DNA of 64,000 bases from Colwellia_A sp047621305 (GTDB lineage Bacteria; Pseudomonadota; Gammaproteobacteria; Enterobacterales; Alteromonadaceae): positions 1 through 64,000 of the forward strand of contig JBLHNB010000014.1 in assembly GCA_047621305.1 (NCBI GenBank). The letters run 5' to 3'. Both the position numbers and the translations under genes were made by a program. The notes under the pieces were generated by a model. That model searched no databases. It was not told the DNA's origin and worked only from the letters and a program-made list of their open reading frames with translations. This document shows, in pieces, positions 51,519-60,757 of the stretch; position 1 is the stretch's first letter; every line of letters starts with the position of its first letter.

Positions 51519-52067
51519 CTATAAAAAAGTAACATAGTCTTGATAAGGGGTGGTAGCCTTTGCAGGCAATTGCTTATTTTCAGTACCTATATATAAAAAA
51601 CCAACAATATCATCATCTATTTTGATATTGAGCTCTGTTTTAACTAAATCATGATAACTTAATTCTCCCGTGCGCCATATTGCACCATAACCTAAACCAA
51701 ATGCAGCCATCTGCATCGCGTGAACGCAACAACCAGCAGCGATCAGTTGTTCTTGTTTCGGTACTTTTGGGTGCTGACAATAGCGGGTGCTGATAATGAT
51801 CATCATCGGCGCTCTAAAGGGCATTTTAAGCATTTTTTGTCGTTTTTCTTCATCAACACCATTTGCTTGAGCAACGTTAGCAAAAATTTCACTTAACAGC
51901 ATAAGTCCTTTGTCTTGCACAACCGTAAAATGCCACGGCTTAATATTACCATGATCAGGTACACGCATACCTGCAGTTAAAATATTTGCCAAGGTATCAT
52001 GATCAGGTGCTGGCGCTATAAGCGCTGAATTCGAACGGCGGTTTAGTAATAAGTCGATATTATTCAT
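51519..52067 (-). CDS. Nitroreductase-family flavoprotein (YdjA-like)
   Basis: 182 residues from the ATG at 52067 (MNNIDLLLNRRSNSALIAPA). The longer ORF to 52130 runs into the neighbouring repeat copy and should not be used. Family motifs: LLNRRS (FMN phosphate contact), RVPDHGNIKPWHFTVVQD, AAGCCVHAMQMAAFGLGYGA. It is of the small YdjA/TdsD-like type, binding FMN and using NAD(P)H to reduce nitro compounds or quinones; physiological substrate unknown. It is the only gene between two copies of the 159-bp repeat, which may have mobilised or framed it. Confidence 0.9.
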   Translation of the reverse strand: MNNIDLLLNRRSNSALIAPAPDHDTLANILTAGMRVPDHGNIKPWHFTVVQDKGLMLLSEIFANVAQANGVDEEKRQKMLKMPFRAPMMIIISTRYCQHPKVPKQEQLIAAGCCVHAMQMAAFGLGYGAIWRTGELSYHDLVKTELNIKIDDDIVGFLYIGTENKQLPAKATTPYQDYVTFL

Positions 52068-52106
52068 AGTGTTTATCTTGTTGAGACACATAATTTTGCT
52101 TACATT

Positions 52107-52265
52107 ATACCAATTAAAATAAGTAATCAATCACGCTAAAGCCGTCTAAATATCCAATACCTGCGGTCTTTTCAATCTCAAGCCAGCTATTACTCAATCA
52201 AGCGCCTTGTTTATTGAACATTTATCCTCGTTTATAATCGATCAATTCATTAATTCAATTGGTAT
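52107..52265. repeat. MITE-like 159-bp repeat, copy 2
   Basis: It begins ATACCAATT and ends AATTGGTAT, in direct orientation to copy 1 and of exactly the same length. The internal block CAGCTATTACTCAATCA also occurs in the third related element at 55367. It lies just upstream of the nitroreductase start on one side and 113 bp from sppA on the other, so it may carry or disturb promoters. Confidence 0.85.
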
Positions 52266-52378
52266 TACTTGATTAATTAACAAAAATACGCATTTATTTA
52301 CATTTGAGACTTCTTAACAGGCGAAACTTTAAGTAGCATACGCCTATCTAATTTTTAAACAGTCACTAGTGTAATAAC

Positions 52379-54265
52379 ATGAACCCTAAAGCCAGTATTG
52401 TTAAACGTACATTCAATAAAATATTTCAAATATTAAATATTTCTCGAAAAGTCCTGATCAATTTGATTTTTTTCACCCTGCTATTAATTTTTATTTCTGC
52501 ATTAATGACTGATACTAATCATGTCGTTGTGCCAGAAGAATCCGTATTAGTGCTCGATTTATATGGCGATATCGTTGAACAAAAACGTCAAATAGAACCT
52601 CTTGATGCTTTTATGAGTGAAGCAATACAACAAAATAATGAAAAGCCTGAGATTTTATTAAGTGATATCACTAACGTCATAAAATCTGCTGAAACTGATG
52701 ACCGAATTAAAGTGCTGGTGCTTAAACTCCAAAATATGAACAGCTCTGGTTTAACCAAGATGAGAGATATCGCTAAGGCCATTGAGCACTTTAAAACATC
52801 GGGTAAACAAGTCATCGCTATTGGCGACCAATACTCACAGGATCAATATTACTTAGCCAGTTATGCGGATGAAATTTGGTTAGATCCTAAAGGCTGGATG
52901 ATCCTCGATGGTTATGGCCGTTATCAACTGTATTATAAATCAGCGTTAGACAAGTTATCTATCAGTCAGCATATATTTCGTGTTGGCACATACAAGTCAG
53001 CCGTTGAACCTTACATGCGCGATGACATGTCTGCTGCCGCGAAAGAAGCGAATAAAGTATGGCTAAACGATCTTTGGTCACAATATAAAGCTGATGTTGC
53101 CGAGCAGCGTGGTTTCTCCGTTGATAATTTTGATGAAAATGTTGATAACCTCGTTGAAAAAGTCACGGCTGTTGATGGTAATATCGCGGAATATGCGTTA
53201 ACAAATCAGTGGGTAGACCACTTAAAAACCCGTGAACAAATCAATCAAACGTTAAATGAAATGTTGGCAATATCCTCAAGTGAAAGCCAGCCACATGAAA
53301 GTAACAACGATAGTAAATACGAGAGTATTAATTTTAATGATTACTTATTTGCCATCACAGATAAATTTCCAATGGTCGATACTACCTCAGATAAAGTCGC
53401 TATTGTCATTGCGAAAGGAACTATTTTAAATGGTACGCAAAAACCGGGCAGTATTGGCGGTGATAGTACCGCATTGTTATTAAAGCAAGCACGTAATAAC
53501 AAAAATGTGAAAGCGGTTGTACTTCGTGTTGATAGTCCAGGTGGTAGTGCTTATGCCTCTGAAATTATTCGTCAAGAAGTCGAGTTATTAAAACAAGCTG
53601 GCAAGCCAGTTATCGCATCTATGGGCACTTATGCTGCTTCTGGTGGTTATTGGATTTCAGCACCAGCTGATAAAATTATTGCAGCACCAACGACCATTAC
53701 CGGTTCAATTGGTATTTTTGGCTTGTTTATGACTTTTGAAAAGACGTTAGATAAATTTGGTATTCATACGGATGGTGTTGGTACTACCGATTTAGCTGGC
53801 TTTGGTGTCACTCGGCCACTGTCTGATGGTATGGGAAAAATAATTCAAATGAATATCAATAGAGGTTATAAAGATTTTATTGCCTTAGTTGCTCATAATC
53901 GCAATATGACCACCGAACAAGTTGATGCCATAGCACAAGGCCGAGTTTGGTCGGGAATTAAGGCAAAAGAAATTGGTTTGGTGGATGAGCTTGGTGATTT
54001 AAATGATGCCATTGTGGCAGCCGCAGACATGGCAAAGCTTGAAGTCTATGATACCTTGATCATCGAGAAGGAGTTATCATCACGAGATAAGTTTATTAAA
54101 AATCTGTTAGGACAAGCCAGCGCCCTCTTGCCTTCATCACCAGTAACAAGTATCGGCCCGATTGATGGTTTTATTGGCAAATTAAAAGCAGAGCTTAACC
54201 ACTTAAACCAATTAAATGATCCACAAGGTGTTTATACACTTTGTATGGCTTGCGAACTTAATTAA
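52379..54265 (+). CDS. sppA: Signal peptide peptidase SppA, 67K type
   Basis: 628 residues, the long two-repeat form of E. coli SppA. An N-terminal membrane anchor is at about 22-45 (VLINLIFFTLLLIFISALM). The catalytic Lys lies in GTYKSAVEPYMRDD, and the nucleophile Ser in MGTYAASGGYWISAPAD; both belong to the Ser-Lys dyad across repeats. Further blocks are VVLRVDSPGGSAYASEII and GSIGIFGLFMTFEK. It degrades cleaved signal peptides in the membrane from the periplasmic side. An ansA gene follows 86 bp later, as in many gammaproteobacteria, and the two are likely co-transcribed. Confidence 0.95.
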   Translation: MNPKASIVKRTFNKIFQILNISRKVLINLIFFTLLLIFISALMTDTNHVVVPEESVLVLDLYGDIVEQKRQIEPLDAFMSEAIQQNNEKPEILLSDITNVIKSAETDDRIKVLVLKLQNMNSSGLTKMRDIAKAIEHFKTSGKQVIAIGDQYSQDQYYLASYADEIWLDPKGWMILDGYGRYQLYYKSALDKLSISQHIFRVGTYKSAVEPYMRDDMSAAAKEANKVWLNDLWSQYKADVAEQRGFSVDNFDENVDNLVEKVTAVDGNIAEYALTNQWVDHLKTREQINQTLNEMLAISSSESQPHESNNDSKYESINFNDYLFAITDKFPMVDTTSDKVAIVIAKGTILNGTQKPGSIGGDSTALLLKQARNNKNVKAVVLRVDSPGGSAYASEIIRQEVELLKQAGKPVIASMGTYAASGGYWISAPADKIIAAPTTITGSIGIFGLFMTFEKTLDKFGIHTDGVGTTDLAGFGVTRPLSDGMGKIIQMNINRGYKDFIALVAHNRNMTTEQVDAIAQGRVWSGIKAKEIGLVDELGDLNDAIVAAADMAKLEVYDTLIIEKELSSRDKFIKNLLGQASALLPSSPVTSIGPIDGFIGKLKAELNHLNQLNDPQGVYTLCMACELN

Positions 54266-54283
54266 TAACCTTACAAGCCCATT

Positions 54284-54316
54284 ATATCGTAGCTCCGATT
54301 GTTGAAGCTACGATAT
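54284..54316. other. 11-bp hairpin between sppA and ansA
   Basis: ATATCGTAGCT, 11-base loop, AGCTACGATAT: perfect complementarity over 11 positions. No U-tract follows, so it may be an mRNA processing or stability structure in an sppA-ansA transcript, not a terminator. Confidence 0.6.
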
Positions 54317-54350
54317 ACACTAGCAAAGAATACCTATAACAGAGATCTGA

Positions 54351-55361
54351 ATGAAAAAACGTATATACATCGCCTATACTGGCGGAACTATCGGCATGAA
54401 AGCCAGTAAGAATGGCTATATTCCTGTAACGGGTCATTTGACAGAATCAATCATGGCAACGCCCGATTTTCATCGTGCTGAAATGCCAGATTTCACCATT
54501 AATGAATACTCTCCATTAATTGATTCGTCGAATATGACACCCGGAGATTGGCAGTTAATTGCAGATGATATTCAAAAAAACTATGATGAGTATGATGGTT
54601 TTATCGTTTTACACGGTACTGATACCATGGCATATACAAGTTCAGCACTATCATTTATGTTCGAGAATTTGTCAAAACCCGTAATTGTTACTGGCTCACA
54701 AATACCTTTCAGTCAATTGCGCTCTGATGGTCAAGTCAATCTTTTAAACTCACTTTTTATTGCTGCCAATTATCCTATTAATGAAGTCGGCTTATATTTT
54801 AATAATAAATTATTCCGAGGAAATCGTAGTATTAAAGCGTATGCCGATGGTTTTAATGCATTTGATTCACCCAATATGCCGCCACTGCTTGAAGCCGGTA
54901 TCAATATCAGTTTAATCGCAGGAAAGATATCACAACCATCTCAACAAAAACTTAAGCTAAGTAATATTACGCCTCAGCCTATTGGTGTCGTACATTTATA
55001 TCCTGGGATCAGCAGTGACATTATTGCTAATATTCTTAGGCAGCCGGTAAAAGCATTGATCATTAGAAGCTATGGTGTCGGCAATGCGCCACAAGACGAG
55101 GCTTTGTTGTCATGTTTAAGAACTGCACGGCAACAAAATATTATTGTGGTTAATTGCAGTCAATGCATTCGAGGTACCGTCAATATGGATGGTTACGCTA
55201 CAGGTAATGCACTGAGCCAATGTGGCGTTATTGGCGGCGTAGATATGACATTAGAGGCAACGCTAACTAAGTTGCATTATTTATTAAGCAAAAATTTATC
55301 TACAGATGAAGTCCGAAAATGTTTGCAAGAAAACCTTCGCGGTGAACTCACCATCACTTAA
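54351..55361 (+). CDS. ansA: Type I (cytoplasmic) L-asparaginase
   Basis: 336 residues, the usual AnsA length. It hydrolyses asparagine to aspartate and ammonia. Motifs: YIAYTGGTIGMKASKNGY with the first catalytic Thr, and FIVLHGTDTMAYTSSALS with the second Thr, Asp and Lys-region. There is no signal peptide, consistent with the low-affinity cytoplasmic enzyme. Its neighbour is sppA, the order known from E. coli. A MITE-like element begins six bases after the stop. Confidence 0.95.
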   Translation: MKKRIYIAYTGGTIGMKASKNGYIPVTGHLTESIMATPDFHRAEMPDFTINEYSPLIDSSNMTPGDWQLIADDIQKNYDEYDGFIVLHGTDTMAYTSSALSFMFENLSKPVIVTGSQIPFSQLRSDGQVNLLNSLFIAANYPINEVGLYFNNKLFRGNRSIKAYADGFNAFDSPNMPPLLEAGINISLIAGKISQPSQQKLKLSNITPQPIGVVHLYPGISSDIIANILRQPVKALIIRSYGVGNAPQDEALLSCLRTARQQNIIVVNCSQCIRGTVNMDGYATGNALSQCGVIGGVDMTLEATLTKLHYLLSKNLSTDEVRKCLQENLRGELTIT

Positions 55362-55366
55362 CCTAA

Positions 55367-55527
55367 TATACCCGTACTCATTGAAGATGCAGGTTTTGAT
55401 CAGCCTAAAAACGTCATCTACTGCGTTGCATTTAATCCTAATAGCCAGCTATTACTCAATCATGCATCTTGTAGCTAAAATTTTTAACCATGTTCAAAAT
55501 CACGCATCTTCAATGACCACGGGTATA
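55367..55527. repeat. Related MITE-like element, 161 bp
   Basis: Ends are TATACCCGTACTCATTGAAG and its imperfect complement CTTCAATGACCACGGGTATA, terminal inverted repeats of about 24 bases with a few mismatches. The interior AATAGCCAGCTATTACTCAA matches that of the two 159-bp copies, so the elements share a core but have different ends. It is non-coding and is inserted directly after ansA. Confidence 0.8.
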
Positions 55528-55699
55528 AGCTATTACCTTTTTAATGTTGAAGTGTATTAATTAAGCTGTTTGTTGTGAATGAGCGTTACTTTGAGTTAAC
55601 ATTAATTGTAAACTCAAAGTAAAACTCAGCACAGTACAACTTAGCTCAACTCAACTCTACTTAATTACATTATTCATTATATACTCAACTATAAATCAA

Positions 55700-58600
55700 C
55701 TATGCACTCAGCTCTTTTAACATTAACGATATATCGCCAATACAACTGCCACAGCCATTACCTGCCCCTGTGTTAGCACGAATACTTGCTACCGTTAAAT
55801 CACCTTGTTCAATTGCTTGTGTTACTTGGTTAAGTTCGATATTCAAACATTGGCAAAAGGTCTTTTTCTGTTGTAATTGCTTAGCATCATTAGAAAGTAA
55901 ATCACGTTGCTCATTTATGCTATCGCCAAGTTGATAACATTGGCTAATCCACCCTTGCGGTAAATCGCTTTTATTAGGTGAAACCAAAATAGCACTTTGC
56001 AACTGCCCTTGGCTTAAATAGCTTTTACGAAAGTATTGTTTTAATGGTTCACTGGCATTTAAGTTATCTATGCATTGGTTAGTGATATGTTGTGAACGAA
56101 CCATATGATCTAGGGTGTTAAAAAAGTCTTCCGGGCTTTTATTACTCGCCAAATGGTAGCAATAACCGCCCGCAATTTTTTGTTCTACGTGATAAACAAC
56201 ATCTAAAGCTTCTATCGGCATTTTCATGACCGTTTTTACGACTAATAACGCTTCACTATTTACCTGACACGGTTTTATGTTGACCTGACTATGCTTAAAG
56301 GCAGGTTGCCCTGATATTTTATCAACGTTAGCTTGTACTAATTGGCTGATACAACCTTGATTGAAATTACTTTTTGACCAGTGTATTGGCATAAATAATG
56401 TCTTTGTACTTACCGATCCGGTTAACTTAACGCGCATCACTAATTGCGGAGCAGAGATTGGTGATTGATGTGCTGCTAAAGACTTTGTTAACGGTTCACT
56501 TATTTCTGTAGGCAAGGCTGAAACAGTGACTAATTGAGCCTCTTTAATGCCTAAAGCCAGTGCGTCTTTTGGGTTGATAGAGACTTCAGGTTCTGGATGT
56601 CTGTTAGTTAAAATACTCGATTTACCAGTGCGTGTTTGGGTATGCCATTGGTCTCGATTTCGTCCTGTGTTTAAGGTAAATACGGTATTGCTAGCGTCGT
56701 ATCCATTTTGATCTTTTGTATTTGTTTTTTCATTATGTTGCTTGTTATTACATAGTTTTTCAGTACTTGCTTTTAGAGTAAACAGGGCTTGACTTGCAAC
56801 GGCGATCATTTTTGCTTTTTTATCACCGTGATAATATCGACCTTGATTAAAAAATCCTTGATCGTTTACTCTAATCGTTTGTCCTTTTGGTTGTGGCCAT
56901 TGCACGGGTTGCCACAGCTCATATTGCTCAGCCGTTATATTCCCATAAGCAGAAATGTCAAAAGCACGACTGCCCTCATTTTGTAAACCAGATAAGCGGG
57001 CGTGTTCAGCAAATACTTCGCTAACATGGTTATAACTAAACTGCTTGGCAAATCCCATGCGCTTAGCCACCTCACTAATGATCCACCAGTCTGGCTTAGC
57101 TTCGCCAAATGGTATTAAAAATGGTCGTTGACGAGAAATTCGTCGTTCAGAGTTAGTGACTGTACCTGACTTTTCTCCCCACGCTTGCGCAGGTAATATC
57201 ACATCCGCGTATGGTAAAGTATCATTACTTTCAACGCAGTCACTGACAATAACCAAGGGGCATTTTGATAATGCTTGTGCTATTTTTTGATGGTTTGGCA
57301 TACTAACAATGGGGTTAGTTGCCATGATCCAAATCGCTTTTATTTTACCTTCAGCTACGGCATTAAATAGATCAACCGCTTTTAATCCTTCTTTTTTTAC
57401 TAAACAATCTGTTTGCCAAAAATCAGCCACCCCCTTATGTAGCTCGTCGTATTTGTGTAGATCGGTTGTTGCGTTAGGAAAATCTATATGGCTCGCTAAC
57501 GTATTGGCTAACGCACCGACTTCACGCCCGCCCATCGCATTGGGCTGACCGGTAATTGAAAAAGGTCCACTACCTGCTTTACCGATTTTTCCGCTCGCCA
57601 AATGGCAGTTAATAATGGCATTGCCTTGGTCTGTCCCTTGTACCGATTGGTTTATTCCTTGGGAGAATATCGTGACGACTTTGTCATTATGGGCAAATAA
57701 CTGGTAGAACTCATTAATGTCTGTTATTGATAAACCGGTTTTATCTAATAATACCCCACTCAGTTGCCCCTCCTTTATTGCGCTATCTCTTTTTGCGCTC
57801 TGCAATGCATCATCTAAACCTGCCAGTGTTAATGCGTCGCCATTAATACAGCCGTTTTCACTAAGGTAGTTAAGTAAACCATTAAATAAGCTTAAATCAC
57901 CACCTGCCTTAATTGCTAAGTGTAAATCAGCTAATTCAGTTGATGCCGTTACACGAGGATCAATAACAACAATTTTTAATTCAGGTCTTTTTTCTTTTTC
58001 ATTTCGAATACGTTGGTAAATAACCGGATGACACCAAGCTAAATTTGAGCCCGTTAAAACAATCAAATCTGCTTTGATAATATCGCTATAACTTATTGGG
58101 ACTATGTCTTCACCAAAAGCACGTTTATGTGCAGAAACCGCTGAAGACATACATAAACGTGAGTTGGTATCGATATTTCCTGAACCAATAAAGCCTTTCA
58201 TCAATTTATTAGCAAGATAATAATCTTCAGTCAGTAACTGCCCTGAGGTATAAAAAGCCACGGAGTCAGGACCATACTCTTCAATCGTTTTAGCGAGTCT
58301 ACTTGCCACATAATCAAGCGTTTTTGGCCACTTTTGTACTTTGTTATGTATTTTGGGTTGTACTAAGCGATTATCGTTCATTAACGTATCACCGAGATTT
58401 TTACCTTTGATGCATAACTTACCAAAGTTGGCTGGATGATGTTTATCACCATTAATGAGTACGGGTAATGGGGCATTAATTACTACTGATGAAGCATCAT
58501 CAATAGTCTCACCTAGTTTTGAAACACGAACACCGCAGCCAACACCACAATAAGGACACGTTGTATTGATATCCGTAGCTAAAAGTTTAGGTGAGATTAT

Positions 58601-58825
58601 CGCTTGCAGATGTTCACTTTCAATATGCTTGCTTTCAATATGATTGTTTGAAAGGTTTTGACTATTTAGAAAGCCTTTATTATTTTTCAGGTTTTTATCT
58701 TTCATGATGTGTATAACCTTTTCACTATTAAGTGGTTGAACGTGACTTGATCCAATCGCTATTGTTGTTGATTTACATAATAGTGTTTGTATTGCACAGG
58801 TCGCGCCACAAAACAGCCTAAGCAT
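55700..58825 (-). CDS. nasA: Assimilatory nitrate reductase catalytic subunit
   Basis: Up to 1041 residues; a second plausible start is Met41 at 58705, and the first 100 residues before TCPYCGVGCGVRVSK are not family-like. The N-terminal [4Fe-4S] motif CPYCGVGC plus GKLCIKGKNLGDTL leads a molybdopterin-bis-MGD domain (SSAVSAHKRAFGEDIVP, MATNPIVSMPNHQKIA, NSERRISRQRPF). A C-terminal BFD-like [2Fe-2S] domain is present: FCQCLNIEL and GNGCGSCIGD. It reduces nitrate to nitrite for assimilation in the cytoplasm. It is last of the nirB-nirD-narK-kinase-nasA run. No separate nasB/reductase gene is in view. Confidence 0.93.
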   Translation of the reverse strand: MLRLFCGATCAIQTLLCKSTTIAIGSSHVQPLNSEKVIHIMKDKNLKNNKGFLNSQNLSNNHIESKHIESEHLQAIISPKLLATDINTTCPYCGVGCGVRVSKLGETIDDASSVVINAPLPVLINGDKHHPANFGKLCIKGKNLGDTLMNDNRLVQPKIHNKVQKWPKTLDYVASRLAKTIEEYGPDSVAFYTSGQLLTEDYYLANKLMKGFIGSGNIDTNSRLCMSSAVSAHKRAFGEDIVPISYSDIIKADLIVLTGSNLAWCHPVIYQRIRNEKEKRPELKIVVIDPRVTASTELADLHLAIKAGGDLSLFNGLLNYLSENGCINGDALTLAGLDDALQSAKRDSAIKEGQLSGVLLDKTGLSITDINEFYQLFAHNDKVVTIFSQGINQSVQGTDQGNAIINCHLASGKIGKAGSGPFSITGQPNAMGGREVGALANTLASHIDFPNATTDLHKYDELHKGVADFWQTDCLVKKEGLKAVDLFNAVAEGKIKAIWIMATNPIVSMPNHQKIAQALSKCPLVIVSDCVESNDTLPYADVILPAQAWGEKSGTVTNSERRISRQRPFLIPFGEAKPDWWIISEVAKRMGFAKQFSYNHVSEVFAEHARLSGLQNEGSRAFDISAYGNITAEQYELWQPVQWPQPKGQTIRVNDQGFFNQGRYYHGDKKAKMIAVASQALFTLKASTEKLCNNKQHNEKTNTKDQNGYDASNTVFTLNTGRNRDQWHTQTRTGKSSILTNRHPEPEVSINPKDALALGIKEAQLVTVSALPTEISEPLTKSLAAHQSPISAPQLVMRVKLTGSVSTKTLFMPIHWSKSNFNQGCISQLVQANVDKISGQPAFKHSQVNIKPCQVNSEALLVVKTVMKMPIEALDVVYHVEQKIAGGYCYHLASNKSPEDFFNTLDHMVRSQHITNQCIDNLNASEPLKQYFRKSYLSQGQLQSAILVSPNKSDLPQGWISQCYQLGDSINEQRDLLSNDAKQLQQKKTFCQCLNIELNQVTQAIEQGDLTVASIRANTGAGNGCGSCIGDISLMLKELSA

Positions 58826-58943
58826 AACACCTTGTATTTATTTGTTTTTTAAATAACCCCATCAAAGTCTTTGATAATAATAAGGATAATAAGCTCTATA
58901 ATAGTGCAGCGCTTGAGTACTTGTTGTGCAGGGTGCACAAATA

Positions 58944-60722
58944 TTACGAGTTAAATAAAACAGCTAATAGTAAAGTCAATAATACCGCACTTACGCCCTG
59001 CCAAAACTTAACCGGTTCACGGTCAATAAGCGGTAAACTAGCTGGTGTTTGTATCGATAAGTCACTACGATTAAATGCGGAGATGAACTCAGAATAATGA
59101 TCATAACGTTGGTTAGGATCAGCACTTAAGGCTTTTGCTAAGACAATATCAATATAAGAGGGTAAGTCTTTTCGGTAGTTCGTTAGCGCTTGGTAACGCC
59201 ATAAATTATATTGCTTAGGCGCTGCATTTACTTGGTTGAGTTCTTTATAAGGTAAGCGATTTGTGAGCAATTGATAGGTAAGAACCGCTAAAGAAAACAA
59301 CTCACTTTTATGACTATTTTCTTGACCGTAAAAAAGCTCTGGTGCGCTGTAATTTAAGGTACCTAGCCCTAACGCTGCTTCCTTATCCGAGGCGCTATCA
59401 ACAGAGCCATCATCAACCGAACCAATTGTACTACTGCCAAAATCAATTAACTTAATACGACCTTGACTATCAATAATAAAATTATCAGGTTTGATATCGC
59501 AATGCACTATTTCATGACGTTGCAATACCCTAAGTGCTTTCACAAGCTGACTGGTTATATCGCGCACTTTTATTAAATCAGCCAGTGGATTATCTTTGCT
59601 CCATGCGGCCAAATTTTGTCCTTCAATATATTCACAAGCATGATATAAAAAACGACCATTAGGCACACTATCATAGATTTTCATCATCGCAGGATGCGTA
59701 ATTTTGTGACCAATCCAACCTTCTTTAATAAAGCCCGTTAAGTAAGCTTCATTTTCACTAAAATTAAGGGAAGGCGTTTTAATGACAACGAGTTGTTCTT
59801 CATCTGTTTCGTTAACGTGGTTATTTTTCGTTAGGGTATGTTTTGCTAAGTACACATGGGAGCGACTCGTTTCTTGTAATGTATCGAGTATTTCATAATG
59901 ATCTAACTTACTACCAATGCGCAGTGCTGGCGGTATCACTTGTTGTATTCGATTAAACACCAGTTGACTGAAAGCCTGGGTTGGTAACTGCTCTATTTTA
60001 ATCAACAAACAAGTAAGATTATCGGGTGAACCTTGTGCTTTAGCCAATTGGGTGATCGATAAACTGGCTTCTTCTAGGTTGTGATGCGCGGTTAATAATT
60101 GCTGTATTTGTTTGCTTTTAACAAAATGGTGTACACCATCGCAACTGAGCATTAATGTATCATGCTGGGCTAAAGGAGTCGTGACCATATCAATTTCAAT
60201 ATGCGTCCCAGCCCCTAATGCGCGATTAAGTGTACCTGATAAACTGGCATGTTCTTTAGTTAATACTTGGTAACCATCGTCATTAATTTTAGCGACCTGA
60301 CAATCACCAATATGAAATATATGACCACGTTCACCTTTAAGGATGAGTGCAGTAAAGGTAGTGAACCACTGGGCTAAACGACCTTGTTCATCAGCAACTA
60401 ATTGCTGCGCATAAAGCCATTGATTAAGTGAGCTGATGACTTTAGTTGCTGATTTTTTTACTGACCACGTTTCTGGTGTAGCGCTATATTCATTAATGAA
60501 ATGACAAGCGCTCATTTGACTGGCTTTTGCTGCACAATTAGCACTTGAAACACCGTCAGCAATTACAGCAACATGTCCTTTAAGTTCAAGATCTAAACCT
60601 TGATTCTTTTTTAACGTAAAAGCATCTTGATTCTCACTTTTATCACCTTTGCTTGAATAACCGCCATAGGAAATAACTAAATCATCTTGCTGCTTATGCC
60701 GTGTATTATTATCCGTTGTCAT
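58944..60722 (-). CDS. Fused PP2C phosphatase and Ser/Thr protein kinase with C-terminal membrane helix
   Basis: 592 residues. Residues 1-245 are a PP2C phosphatase (VAVIADGVSSANCAAKASQM, IFHIGDCQVAKI, MLSCDGVHHFV, GSPDNLTCLLIKI). Residues about 265-560 are a Hanks-type kinase: VVIKTPS with the ATP lysine, HCDIKPDNFIID catalytic loop (HCD in place of HRD), and LIDFGSSTIG. The glycine loop (LQETSRSHVYLAKH) lacks the usual GxGxxG. A membrane helix at the end (FWQGVSAVLLTLLLAVLF) would hold it at the inner membrane. Such fusions occur in nitrate assimilation clusters of marine gammaproteobacteria, but the target is not known to me. Confidence 0.9.
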   Translation of the reverse strand: MTTDNNTRHKQQDDLVISYGGYSSKGDKSENQDAFTLKKNQGLDLELKGHVAVIADGVSSANCAAKASQMSACHFINEYSATPETWSVKKSATKVISSLNQWLYAQQLVADEQGRLAQWFTTFTALILKGERGHIFHIGDCQVAKINDDGYQVLTKEHASLSGTLNRALGAGTHIEIDMVTTPLAQHDTLMLSCDGVHHFVKSKQIQQLLTAHHNLEEASLSITQLAKAQGSPDNLTCLLIKIEQLPTQAFSQLVFNRIQQVIPPALRIGSKLDHYEILDTLQETSRSHVYLAKHTLTKNNHVNETDEEQLVVIKTPSLNFSENEAYLTGFIKEGWIGHKITHPAMMKIYDSVPNGRFLYHACEYIEGQNLAAWSKDNPLADLIKVRDITSQLVKALRVLQRHEIVHCDIKPDNFIIDSQGRIKLIDFGSSTIGSVDDGSVDSASDKEAALGLGTLNYSAPELFYGQENSHKSELFSLAVLTYQLLTNRLPYKELNQVNAAPKQYNLWRYQALTNYRKDLPSYIDIVLAKALSADPNQRYDHYSEFISAFNRSDLSIQTPASLPLIDREPVKFWQGVSAVLLTLLLAVLFNS

Positions 60723-60757
60723 TATTGAGCATTTACCTTAGTGAGTCTTATTAGACA

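Noticed and set aside
52068..52130. Longer N-terminus for the nitroreductase
   Set aside because: The extra residues are encoded by the terminal repeat of the MITE-like element and the family begins at MNNIDLLLNRR.
55562..55699. Series of CTCAACT-like words before the nasA stop
   Set aside because: Imperfect, irregularly spaced and low in complexity; no structure or conserved period could be defended.
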